From Bradysia coprophila (Eukaryota > Arthropoda > Insecta > Diptera > Sciaridae): a stretch of 64,000 nt of DNA. The position numbers were made by a program, and so were the translations under genes. Shown here piece after piece: positions 41,561 to 52,953 of this stretch (within the stretch, counting starts at the first letter, position 1; every line of letters begins with the position of its first letter). The notes under the pieces are model-generated. The model made no database searches. It was not told where the DNA came from and saw only the letters and a program-made list of their open reading frames with translations. The stretch spans positions 310,001 to 374,000 of the forward strand of contig NW_023503464.1 of the NCBI RefSeq assembly GCF_014529535.1, given 5' to 3'.

Positions 41561-43722
41561 CTTTTATGGAGAAAGCGAATGTTGGGTTTTTTGATATTTC
41601 CGACTTTGTTACGGTTACGGCTATTAGTTTTAGGTAATAGCAAGTGTCTAATCACCATAGGCCATGAGTTGCCTCTTCGTATAAATCGCCATGCCACCAT
41701 GTGACTGAACTCGTTCTGGCGTTGCAGGTTGTAGCGTTTGAATGATTCGTATTTCGTCATATCCCTTGACATCCATACAACGTATCAATCAATAGATCTG
41801 TTAAACCTCGCGGTCATTTTGGAGTACAAGATAGTTTCTGTATCTTGGGATTGTACCACAGCAAATTTGTAAAAATTTGCTATGTGGTTTTGGGGTGTCA
41901 AATGAGAACCCGAAGCGTTTGTACCTTACCTGCACTAAAATTGACTGCCAGATGCCATACGGCAATGTGTCATTTTCGTACATTAATCGAGCACGTAATT
42001 TAGCATTAGCTTCTGGTAGAGTCGATTGTTAATCCGTAAACCGACGCCACGAAGCACATGTTAAATAACAAAGGAAATAACACAATTGTTGATATCGCAC
42101 AATGAGGCGAGAACGACTTTATTGATCAAAGAGAAAATGACCTACGAGAACAACACTTTGACTTCGTTAATAAAACCTTTAAAATAATTTCACCATTTAA
42201 ACATTACAGCAAAATAAAAACACCAAAGCCGTAAAAGTTGGCACAGAAATTAGACAAAATCGAAAATGAATTCACACACAGCCACACAAAAGAAACACTT
42301 TTAGAGAGCAACGCATAAACACGTCCGTTCTCTGTGACTGCCGTTGTCCAACTCCTGACCATCGTCCTGGTCGACGATTGTTATTTCTTTTACACTTTCT
42401 TGGATTGGCACATGAGAACTGGCGTTTTTGGTCTTTCACCACTTCTATTTTCTGCTAACATGAACCGCAGAAGCTGAAACTTTTAACATTTTAATCATTT
42501 GTTATCGACAGCAACGACAAAAATGTTCGATGACCTACTGTTAATTTGGATCTTAAATATCAAAGTGAATGTTTAAACAAATGAAGTAAAAGAATTTATC
42601 TAAATATACTGCATGAACTTGGACATTGACGCACATTTCTCAAAATTCCATTTTTTGTCACATAAAAATTCATTTACTGACTCTTAACAAAGACGAAGAA
42701 CAAATTGTGGATGTCTTCTGAATAATTCTGACTACTTCTTACATTTAACGAACGAAGTAACAGATTTCATGATTATCAGGAGTCTTTACAGATACGGATT
42801 GTGGTACTCATTGGTGGAAGGTTCCACAATTTTAAAGGAAATAATATTCAGTCTAATCGAATCATAGAGTTTGTAAGCGAATGTCGTACTCAGGGCGACG
42901 TTTATCGAATTTTCGTAAGTTTATGAATTCGTAACTTGACAGTTCTTATGGGATTTTATACACGCAATTGTTAAGTTTACGAATAATTGGAGTTACGAAA
43001 ATACGAGAATCGTCCCCAGATTTGTTAAATGAAAAACGCAAACTGAAGTGAAGTAGTTTTTCATTATTCTTTTATTTGGATCCGCAGACCTTTCAACTAT
43101 GAATTCTTAAAAATTCGCGAAAATTCTCGAAAATGCTTGAGATTCTCAAAATGAAATTACCCAACCGAAGTCACCTTTTAACTCTTTGGAAAGAGAACAA
43201 TAGTTATTTATTCACTAAGAGAACCAGAGGTTCGAAATTGCATTTCAATTGTGTTGTTTGTAGCCAGAGCGTAGCAAGTCAACCGAGAAAATACAATTTT
43301 TTCCCTACGCAAACAGCGAAACTATGTTGAAGGTTCCAAGGTTCTGAAAGAACAGGCAAAGATACTTACGAAGGCGGGGGTGAAAGACAAATTTTGACAA
43401 TTTAGACATGTTTCGGTAAATACATTCATAACAGATTGTATGAAGAGAAGAAACAAACCTGAAGAAAAACCATTATTTTTATCAAGTTGTCTTTTCACAC
43501 ACTATAGTTGGTGTGTTCGACGAAACCTGTCTAAATTGTAAAAATTTGTGTTTTACCGCCTTCGTGATCAACTCAAAAGTATCTTAACCTGTTCTTTAAG
43601 AACCTTGGAAGCTTCAGCATAGGAAAACCCAAGGTAAATATATGGGTGGGAGGTAATGCCATTCAGACGAGCGACCTAGCACAATAGTGCGATGCTAATG
43701 ACATTTTTTTTAATGGTTGACT
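41561..43722. other. Gene-free stretch
   Basis: No gene is supported. It holds one copy of the GTTATCGACAGCAACGACA dispersed segment (42478-42600), a possible short element ending CAGGGCGACG / CGTCCCCAG (42893-43019, no clear target duplication) and the inverted repeat at 43328-43616. Confidence 0.5.
43328..43616. repeat. Inverted-repeat element, GAAGGTTCCAAGG termini
   Basis: TGAAGGTTCCAAGGTTCTGA (left) is inverted at the right end as AAGAACCTTGGAAGCTTCA. The arms continue with AGAACAGG...AGATACTT...CGAAGGCGG and the complement. The centre has TTTAGACATGTTTCG inverted as CGAAACCTGTCTAAA. A 289-bp foldback without a recognised target duplication. Confidence 0.6.
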
Positions 43723-44203
43723 CGAGGGGTGACTCACTTCTAGATTAAATGGATTAAATGGTATTAAGTGGATTTAATGGATTAAATGGATTAAATGGAT
43801 TTAATGGATTAAATGGAATAAAAATTGGATTAAATGGATTAAATATGAAAAAAGTTCATTTTACCAAATACTGTAAAAGTCTTAAAAATTGTTGATTTTG
43901 ATCGAACCACGTACTACAACTTATACTACAATGTTAAAAAGCGAAAAAATCCACTTTTAGGAGTTTTTGGTGTAAAGTGGATTAAATGTATTAAATAAAT
44001 TTAATAACATTTTTAACAAAAAAAATTTCCTATACCTCACGAGTACTTAAACGAGCTGGGAATCGTGCAAATCTATTTTTCGCAATTACGTTACAAATTT
44101 TTCAGGTGGGTAGCCTAATTATTTCGGTAAAACTAAAAAATATTTTTTTTAATAAATGGATTAAATGGATTTAATGGATTAAATGGAAGTGCGTCACCCC
44201 TCG
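43723..44203. mobile_element. hAT-like element with GGATTAAAT minisatellite interior
   Basis: The ends CGAGGGGTGACTCACTTC and GAAGTGCGTCACCCCTCG form an imperfect 18-bp terminal inverted repeat. The flanks GGTTGACT (43715-43722) and GGTTGGCT (44204-44211) match at 7 of 8. The interior is bounded on both sides by GGATTAAATGGATTAAATGG runs, giving long repetitive arms. The GGGGTG end and 8-bp duplication fit hAT. No open reading frame is present. Confidence 0.75.
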
Positions 44204-44661
44204 GGTTGGCTATGATTTACTTGTGTTTCGCAAAATGTTGTGCTTATCACAAAAGAGATGGCCCAAGTTTCTCAGCAATTTTGTGATTTTAAAGAAAGTG
44301 AGAGATGACGTTTATAGCGAATTTTCGTGCCACTGCACATCTGATTCGGTTATATATGGCATTACCTCCGCCCATATATCTTGGGAAAACCACTGTCCTA
44401 CAAGTGATGTTCTTATGATGCAACGCACTTCATGCAGAGTGCATTTTACTGTTAAATATCATTCACAGAGCCATAACCTCAATGCTTCTCCATATATTTT
44501 GTTTGGTTATGTTGTCTGTGGATGACATATAAAATGGGGTTTTCCAGTTGTGTGACACACTGTCAAGTTTCAGTGTCTTATTTAGAGTACCATTCATGCT
44601 TAAAGCCATGATGTCATATTCATGAAGAATTTCTATTGCTTTTCTTGTTATAACAGAGTTC

Positions 44662-44820
44662 ATCAACGCACTTCAAGCATGAGTGGAGGTAGGTACTATA
44701 AATAAGGTACTGAAACTTGACAGTGTGTCTTACAACTGTAAAACAATGTAAAAAACCATTTACAGTACTCTCTATGAGACAGCTGTCGGCTATGATAACT
44801 TTTACTTGAAGTGCGTTGAT
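44662..44820. mobile_element. MITE with CAACGCACTTCAAG termini, copy 1
   Basis: ATCAACGCACTTCAAG at the left is exactly inverted (CTTGAAGTGCGTTGAT) at the right. The interior contains CTTACAACTGTAAAACAATG and AAAAAACCATTTACAGTACT. A second copy is at 56163-56303. A diverged end (CAACGCACTTCATGCAG, 44419) suggests an older neighbour. Confidence 0.65.
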
Positions 44821-44899
44821 GTCACGACCGTATCTGAATCTGCGAGACCTCCCCAACGCTTACAGCCTTGATGTTTTTCGAAGTGTGCGACAATAAAAT

Positions 44900-45302
44900 T
44901 TAAGAGGTTCCGAGACTACGCTGAAATTGTAGCCTACATTTCTGCGTTTCGAAATTTTTGATCGCTGATATCTTTTTACGAGAGCCCTTTTTGAAAAATG
45001 TACGACCACATTTTCGAGTAAAAGAGTAGCTTTGAATAAAAAATAAAATTGTCTGTGAAAGTTTCATGTGCTTTGAGAAAACTGTACCGATGCCCCAAAT
45101 TTGCATCAAAGGTACACTTTTCTCAAAGCACATGGAACTTTCACAGACAATTTTATTTTTTATTCAAAGCTGACATATTTTTACTCGAAAATGTGGTCGT
45201 ACATTTTTCAAAAAGGGCTCTCGTAAAAAGATATCAGCGATCAAAAATTTCGAAACGCACAAATGTAGGCTACAATTTCAGCGTACGCTCGGAAGCTCTT
45301 AA
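44900..45302. mobile_element. TTAA foldback element, intact copy 1
   Basis: Nearly the whole 403 bp folds on itself. The ends TTAAGAGGTTCCGAG and CTCGGAAGCTCTTAA carry TTAA at each border. The arms (about 190 bp) share TACGCTGAAATTGTAGCCTA, ATCGCTGATATCTTTTTACG and GTCTGTGAAAGTTTCATGTG with complements, around a centre CCGATGCCCCAAATTTGCAT. No transposase. TTAA borders fit piggyBac or Kolobok targeting. It is the reference for the interrupted copy at 22364. Confidence 0.82.
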
Positions 45303-45605
45303 TGACTGTAATACGTTTCTAATGGGCCAGCATGCCATGACAACTATAGCCTGCATGCACACATTTCTTAAAATTCCATAAATTATTTTTCACATCAAAA
45401 TTCATTTACGACTGTTAAAAAAGGTGAACAACAAATTGTTGAAGTCTTTTTATGAATTTGTAACGGTTTCCGGTTTCATAGTTTCAAACGCTCTGGTGGT
45501 AAAAATCCAATTTTTCACTCTGGTACGCTCTCTGCTGCATAAAACTCTAATAATACCGATTTTGACAGCCCTGATAGTAGAGTCAAAAAAATACAAAAAT
45601 GAAAG

Positions 45606-48600
45606 ATGGCTGATGATGACAGTCTCTGTCCACTTCATAAGTGTATATTCAATGGAGATATTCGTAAATTATCCCAACTGCTAAGGACAAACGATCCTTC
45701 GGGCAAAGACAAACATGGTGAGTGAAAAGTAATCGATCAAACGCATCACCGTGCCACCGAAATCAACATCTAAATTTTCGCCAGTGGGCGATTGTTTTGA
45801 CAGTCTGACATTTATTATCGCTCTCTCATCTGATCTCTCCGAACTAAAAAAAAAATTGTTTTGCATTTTTGTTTATTTTTCCGCTTGTTTTTTCAACAGG
45901 AAATACACCTCTACATTTGTCGGTGATGCTAGGACGTAAAGGTAAATTGAATAAAAATTCCGTTTAGCGACGAGAGTTATAATTAGGTGACAACTTCCGT
46001 TGTGAGTGACTAATTTTGCGCTGTTCAAAAGTTTATTGATTTGATCACATCGTTGTTGTGCAATTAAGTTTCGACTTATCGACCTTATCTCGATTGTAAT
46101 TGGTATAGTTGTTGCCGTTGGAGATAAGATTCGTTATCCTAATTGGACTTAACGAAAGTGAAATGTTTGAGCCATAAAGCAATTATATCGGTGAATTGTA
46201 GAGGTTTGCACAAACTCTACCATTCGTATTGTTCGATTGTTGTGCAATGTGCAATACCAAGCACAACCACTTTCTAATCGAAATCAATTAGTCAAAATAT
46301 TCCATTTCTTCACAAAAAGAATTCACACACCTGCTGCTGGCCCACGGTGCACTGGTCAAAGTGAAAAATTTGGAAGGATGGTCACCACTCGCGGAGGCGA
46401 TAAGCTATGGCGACCGACAAACAAGTGAGAAGCGAAATTGTGACACGACGACAACAGAGCAGCTGAGGAAATGTTCTTCTTTCTTTCGTTTCAGTTTGTT
46501 CCTTGTTGCAGAAATTGAAGTCTCAAGCAAGAGAACAAATGGAACAACGACGACCGAACCTGATCAGAGCTCTTCGGCAGATGGGAGACTTTTACATGGA
46601 ATTGAAGTGGGATTTTCAGTCGTGGGGTAGGTTTCGTATTTCGATTTTCTGTTTAATTGGTTGTGTGTTAAGGCGATGGACAGGGCTGGACTGGCGGTCT
46701 ATTGGGCGATCTCTGAAGCTTCATCCAATTTTTAACGGGCTGATCACTTAATGTGACCAGTCCGGACTATACAGGATAGCTAGGATACAAGTCAGCAGGT
46801 AGTCATGCATCTAGGGCATCATTTGGCCTGTTGTACATAAGATGACTAGACTAGATTAAAGTTTTTGAAGGCTTCATCCTTTGAGAAACAGGAATCCAGA
46901 TCAAAAATCCTTTGTTCTCTACCTTCTGACCTTACTACTTCTATTAGGGGAATTTCCCTGTCTTCGATAATATGGCACTTGCTATCCTGCTTGCCATCTA
47001 ATGATGGTATATCCTCACCTTGGAGGTCAGATACCCGAAGGTGTGAAACCTGAGATTGATACTTAGCGGACAATTCCTAAGGATATGCACACCAGTCTCA
47101 GGTGCCAAGTCACAAGAACAAATATAGGGTCGATGTATTCTGCGGAGATGAAGTAAGCTGACTAACTCTGAGAACGGTCCTCATTGTGAACGGAAAAAAT
47201 GAATGGGAACGCCGTTCGTTCAGACGTTAACGTCGTTTAGATTTTGAAATTCGTTAAAACGCTACAAGACATTCGCATCTTCTCCACCTTCGATCAAACC
47301 TTTCTGACAAATCTGGTTCTCTCTTTCAGTTCCTCTGGTGTCACGCATTCTGCCATCGGATATTTGTAAAATTCACAAATCCGGCTGCTCGATTCGTCTG
47401 GACACAACGCTAGTCGATTTCTCCGATATGCGATGGGAACGGGGTGACATTTCTTTCATTTTTCGCGGTGATAAATCGCCAAAAGAATCACTCACCGTTT
47501 TGGATAACGAATATCAATGCTATCAGCGGGTGCGGTACGAGGAAAGCGAACAGGAAATAGAAGATGAGGTGGACATTCTGATGTCGAGTGATATTTTAGC
47601 TGCACAAATGTCAACGAAAAGTATAAATTTTGTACGGGCGCAATCGGGATGGATATTTCGGGAAGACAAGAAGGTTCGGAGATTTGAATCATAAGAAGTT
47701 GGGTGGTAGGTTTGAACCGATCTGCTTTGTTTCGATAGGAAACAGTTGCTGGATTGTACGACTGTGATTCGTATTGCATAAATGGACTAATACTGGAGTC
47801 GAGGAAGCGTCGGGAGCATCTGTCTCGTGATGATTTGCAGAAGAACAAGGCAATCATGGAATCGTTAACCAAAGGCGGGGGTCAATCACAAAATATCGAT
47901 CAAAATGGAGAGGTATGTCGATATGTCAATATTGGCTAAGAATTTTAAACAGCCGTATGCTCCACTAGATTGTACGAAGAGCCTCTTTGCTGCCACCTCC
48001 CGACTGTCAAGTCACATGGGAAGATTATATAAATTCCGAACCAGGAGAATATCCAAAATTGGGTCGTGAACTAGTCTACAAGGAATCGAGTAAATCGTTC
48101 CGGGCAACTGTTGCTATGGTATGGTCTAGGCCATCACTTCCATTCCTTTCCAGTCCTTTCTCATTTTTTCTACTTTTCACAGAGTCGAGACTTTCCGTTG
48201 AACGTGGAAATGCTACTGAATGTACTGGAGGTCATTGCACCGTTCAAACACTTTTCCAAACTCCGAGAATTCGTCACAATGAAGCTACCGAGCGGTTTTC
48301 CGGTGAAAATTGACATCCCAATACTGCCGACGGTGTCGGCGAAGATAACATTTCAGAAATTCGAATTTCGGGACAATATTTCGCCGGAATTATTTGAGGT
48401 TCCGCAACATTTCACCGAGGACAGTATGAGGTGAGTTATGACGAAATCGACGAGTGACATTTTTGTCGCGGTGTTTTGTGAAATATTTTCTTGAAATGGG
48501 TCGACACGAGGTCATAGGGCCAAAACTGTCGTCCTTGCAAGATCTGATCTATTGCCAAACATTTGTTCGACTAAAGTGGAACTACTAAGTAGTCGTCTAC

Positions 48601-48687
48601 TCGATCTCTTCTTCGCCCTTCACGCCTCTTCGATTGACTAAGCAAATTTCCAAATTCTCCTTTATTTCCAGATTTCCTGACTTATGA
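45606..48687 (+). CDS. Ankrd13C: Ankyrin repeat domain protein 13C-like (GPCR chaperone)
   Basis: Nine exons, 45606-45717, 45900-45941, 46320-46424, 46495-46626, 47330-47673, 47739-47912, 47969-48118, 48183-48430 and 48672-48687, join in frame into 440 residues. Vertebrate ANKRD13C is an ER-associated chaperone that regulates folding and surface delivery of some GPCRs; the human protein is about 540 residues, with an N-terminal extension missing here. Ankyrin repeats occupy about 8-85 (GKDKHGNTPLHLSVMLG; LLLAHGALVKVKNLEGWSPL). The GPCR-chaperone domain follows with MGDFYMELKWDFQSWVPLVS, EEVDILMSSD-type EDEVDILMSSD, GWIFREDKK, LESRKRREHLS, and the C-terminal KHFSKLREFVTMKLPSGFPV. The protein ends RFPDL, encoded by a 16-nt last exon, as in the mammalian protein. 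No ubiquitin-interacting motifs are present, which separates it from ANKRD13A/B/D. Intron 4 (46627-47329) holds a transposon remnant. Confidence 0.93.
46683..46768. repeat. CAGGSC...CAGTCCGG element remnant in intron 4
   Basis: CAGGGCTGGACTGGCGG and GTGACCAGTCCGGACTA are inverted ends related to 8260-8403. Next to it, 46779-46857 contains GGCCTGTTGTAC and GACTAGACTAGATTA, a faint match to the tail of the SINE-like repeat. Confidence 0.45.
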
Positions 48688-48954
48688 CGTATTGAATTCA
48701 TCACCGTTATTGAATTCACTGCTACTCAACATTTGCTGTTTGACACTAACTTGGTAACTCTGAAATATCCATTCATTTAAGAGTCCAATTGAAGTTTTTT
48801 TAAATGTTATAACGGAAGCATATGCGTCCTGATCGTTTCACGAATTCGTTTTTTCAGTTTCCTTGTTGAGAAGATTTTTCTCTCTGCAAAATTTCAAATT
48901 AAATTTTCTTCAACGTTTAATCGACTCTCAGGCATTTATTGTGAATATTTACAA

Positions 48955-49395
48955 CTGGTCTAAGTTTTGTAACTGGTCAAAGTTATATAACTGGTCAGAG
49001 CATTGTAAGTTGGCATAGGCTTATAACTGGTCAAAGTTATTTAACAACTGGTCAGTTGTGTAACTTGTCAGAGGCTTAGAACTCGTCAAAGTTGTATAAC
49101 TGGTCAAAGTGAATAACTTGTCAAAGTCGTATAAGTGGTCAAAGTTCAATAACTTGTCAAAGTCGTATAACTGGTCAAAGTTGTGTGACTGGTCAAAGTT
49201 GTGTGACTGGTCAAAGTTGTGTAACTGGTCAAAGTTGTGTAACTGGTCAAAGTTGAATAACTCGTCAAAGTGTATAACTAGTCAAAGTTGTATAACTGGT
49301 CAAAGTTGTGTAACTGGTCAAAGTTATTTAACTGGTCAAACTAGTCATAATATTGTACCCTGTCAAAACCGTATAACTTGTCAAAACCTTGTAAC
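48955..49395. repeat. Minisatellite, AACTGGTCAAAGTTGTGT unit
   Basis: About 24 copies of an 18-bp unit (TAACTGGTCAAAGTTGTG). Central copies (49170-49250) are almost identical; outer ones decay and vary in length. Because 18 is divisible by three, a frame stays open through it, giving an artefactual NWSKLC-repeat ORF. Confidence 0.9.
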
Positions 49396-50795
49396 TTAAA
49401 ATATCAAAAGTGGCGTGTAGTAAAGACACGGGATCCACGTGACCTCCCCAAGCACACAACTGACTGAACCCAGCATGTAGCAGAGGATTAAATAGTTAAT
49501 ATTGCAAAAATGAAGCTACTGGAGTCCAAAGATGTAGAAAATCTAAAAAAAATTCAAAGGCCTTTCGTGCTAGACAAATCAAATTTTACTGTTACCTCGT
49601 CATGTCTTTGAGGACTTGCAGGACTTTCAATAGTTCATAGTTAGGTGAAGCTTAATTATTTAGTGTGGGTTCCCATAAAACAGTTTTAACTCTATGTGAG
49701 TGACTGTAGTTTTCTGTCAAAATGGGCTTTGAGTCGAAGTGCAGGTATCATTACTCTTAACGTTTTACAGACGGCAAGAATATCAGCAGCTCTACTATTG
49801 CATCTATTACTTTATTTGATTTCAAATCTGTTACTTCATTTCTTTTTAGCAGCTTTTCGTATTAAAAGACTGAATTAGTCAGAGCTGGTTGCTTATTCTT
49901 GTAGGCGATAGGCGTCTGTGGCAGGTTAAAGTTTCTTATGTTTCCATTAATTATTCATTTCTAAGAGTTAATTCAAAAATTCGATACAATCTTGTTCCTG
50001 AGTGAATGTGAATAAGTAAATCGATCAGGAAGTGTGCGTTTTCGTCCCGATGTGAGTCCTATACAAATTAAATGATTTTTTTTTTCGTTACTTATAAGTT
50101 GAATTGAATTTATTTACCGAAGTATGAGTTCGGTTTTTCTAGTTTTTTATTTCTGTTTTAAAGCAATTTTACGCGTCATTTTATAGTTGAATTTTTATTT
50201 TTTATTTTTTTGAATGCAAAGCAATTACAGGATGTTGTACATTTTATAATGATTTTTCCTTGTTAATATAAAATAATTATTTTTTAATTTTCTAATTTAT
50301 TGTCTCGCAATTTTGTATATTTTGTAATTTAGTTGATTAATGAACTGTGTTTAAAAGACATTTTCTTTATTGAATAGAATATTTTCAGTTTTCTATAATT
50401 TACGTCAATAACCGATCGATTAGTGTATAACCAAACCTTACAAACAATAATCAATGTTTAACAAAAAAAAAATTGGTGGAACTTGAGTGTAAAACAAACA
50501 AAATTTATTGCAAAAATTTAAAATATCGAAAAAACAATGTTCAAATGAGAAATTTAATTCAAAAAGAAAAACATATCCTCAAATCCCCCATTCAGTATTA
50601 GTACCTGCAGTTTGACTAAAATTAATTTACATTAAGCAAACGAAGAACGCCGTTTTATTGCCACACTTCTTTGATGTTTGGAGCGTATGGCTGAGGTTTT
50701 GAAAGAACAGGTTTTGACAAGGCATTGAAAGTGCGGTTCAAATTTTTTTCATGCTATTTGTTAGACAAACACCGAACGCTTTCAAGTAGATGGAG

Positions 50796-51044
50796 CAGGG
50801 CCTATTATTAGGATTTTTTTGCGAAATTCTTCAGAATTTTAATGAGTTTTATGAATTAAATTCTTAAAGTTCCTTAAACAAATTTAAAATTCTAAGAAAT
50901 TCATAAATTTCAGAATTTTTATGAATTTTTAGGAATTCAAAGGATTTTAAGAATATATTTTTTTTAATTTCTAAAATTCTCAAATTTAAGAATTTTTTAG
51001 AATTTTTAATAATTTAAAATTGAAATTCCTATTAATAAGCTCTG
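50796..51044. repeat. CAGGGCC-led low-complexity block
   Basis: It starts CAGGGCCTATTATTAGG and ends with the inverted CCTATTAATAAGCTCTG. The body is AATTCTTAAAATTTC words, as in 39238-39367. I could not find a convincing target duplication, so it may be an old or rearranged copy. Confidence 0.5.
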
Positions 51045-51674
51045 GAGGAGCGACTAGAAAATTTTTAAGCCACTGTCTGCCTTTGTAAGCAACTCTTGAG
51101 GTGTCTTAACGCCCTCACTTGGAAGGGCTGACATTTAGGGTTTAGCAAAATGTCAGGATTCGGCACATTTCAAGTGAATTCTTTAACCTATTCATTCAGA
51201 ACCTCTCGCATTACGACACAGTTTTAGATTCATTCAGGAGTCTTACATTTATGACTCGAAATAGCCTAAGCGTACCACTGTTTTTTCAACCACCCCATAT
51301 CGGCTGGTACAACTGAAGCGATTTTTTTTATGTCGGTAGAAAAACCATTGCTACGATAATTTCTGCAAAAATATTATTTACATCTCTCTGGTCACGGAGT
51401 AAAATCCACCGAAGGTCAAGACCTCGTCCTCGCCACGTAATGTCCATCGGGTCAGTCCGGGCCTACCTCAGTAAACTTTAGCCTCTACTTACAGTCTTTC
51501 GATTGACTCCTTTTCCTAACAAAAGATTTTCGGTTTAGTGTCAAAGTCTGAGCTTTGTAACTATGTCAACATGTACCATTTTGTAACGATATTTTTGAAG
51601 AGAGGTTGCGCTACGGAAATCGCTCACGATCACCACGTTTTGATCTCTAAAAATGCTTTTTTTATTTTTTGAGC

Positions 51675-51842
51675 TGTTTTCGTTAAATTTCGTTAAATTT
51701 CGCAAATTTCGTTAAATTTCGCAAATTTCGTTAAATTTCGCAATTTTCGTTAAATTTCACAAATTTCGTTAAATTTCGCAAATTTTGTTAAATTTCACAA
51801 ATTTCGTTAAATTTCGTTAAATTTCACAAATTTTGATAAATT
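51675..51842. repeat. Minisatellite, CGTTAAATTTCGCAAATTT unit
   Basis: Alternating 10- and 9-bp half units (CGTTAAATTT, CGCAAATTT) repeat some 17 times with scattered C/T changes. No coding frame. Confidence 0.88.
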
Positions 51843-52907
51843 TTCAATAAATTAAACAACCAATAGGCTCTTTTAAGCTATTACATTTAATTTTTCTATT
51901 CCCTGACACGTCTTCACGATGTACACGAACGATATTTCCACATGGATCATAGCGAAATCTAATAAAACTGTGTCGGCGTCCAAGCACAAAGACTATTTCA
52001 AATACGATCTCTCATCATCGAATTAAAAATAAAAATCAGTTACCGAAATAGCTAAATCGAAGCATCATACTGCCGCGTCAGAACAAAATGGTTGTTTAAA
52101 ATATTTTAATTTAATTTAAAAATTTACATTCAACCAAAATAATAAAAAGTAAATCGTCTCGTCCATTCCAGTAATTTATATGAAAGATTTTATGATTTCA
52201 ATAAAATAAAAAATATTTTTCCTAAATAAAATAAATTTTTGTAAACACAAGCAGGGTCTGTAATTTTTAAAGGAAGAAAAAATGAAAAGAAAATTTAAAA
52301 AAAAATGAAATAAAGAAAAACCATTTGCAATAATTGTCGTTTTGTAACAGTAGGATTGCCGTGTAGCAGAATTAATTTCTCCGCCATTTTCTCTGAAGTT
52401 TACTTTTATTTTCACGAAGAGTTACTTCTATCAGTGTTCACAGTATTTTCCTATTTGATCTGGGCAACTTTTTACTCAAGTTTTATATCACAAACACATC
52501 CGTCATAATAAACAGAATGAACCATTGGCGTAGGAAGAACCTAATGTAGTAAGACTTCAATGAAATGAGCACACAAAAGTTGTCGTTGCTATGTGTACTA
52601 AGAGTGTATCACAAAAAATTTTAATGGTTCAGAGATCCCGGAAAACAATGTTTGAGACTATGGCTTGAAAATCGGGAACTTTGGACCCATTTGGTGCAAT
52701 GTATCGCACCACTCGAAAATTTTCAGTTTTTGATTGTTCGCCACCTGAAGTTGTTCCGGACGATAGTCTGAACAATAGTTTTTGAGGGTCATGGGTCACT
52801 AGAATGTTTTATTGACCCAGGAAATCGACCACTCATAATGTGTACATCATTTAGCGTAAAACGGTAAATTACGAGCAGACCCTATTGTTGTCACGAGCCT
52901 CTGTATT

Positions 52908-52953
52908 GTCTCTCTATCTCTCTCTCTCTCTCTCTCTATCTCTATCTCTCTTT
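52908..52953. repeat. (TC)n microsatellite
   Basis: TCTCTATCTCTCTCTCTCTC-type dinucleotide run with a few A interruptions. Confidence 0.9.

Noticed and set aside
42893..43019. hAT MITE with CAGGGCGACG and CGTCCCCAG ends
   Set aside because: The ends match only loosely and the flanks (GTCGTACT, ATTTGTTA) show no target duplication.
45049..45381. Open frame sharing its first 22 residues with one at 23843-24025
   Set aside because: The shared peptide comes from the arm of the TTAA foldback; both frames end in unrelated sequence and the other strand of the hairpin is equally open.
48955..49395. CRISPR-like array of short repeats
   Set aside because: There are no unique spacers between units and the surrounding genes are eukaryotic; it is a plain minisatellite.
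49109..49399. 96-codon open frame with NWSKLC repeats
   Set aside because: It is the translation of the 18-bp minisatellite; the unit length is a multiple of three, which keeps the frame open by itself.
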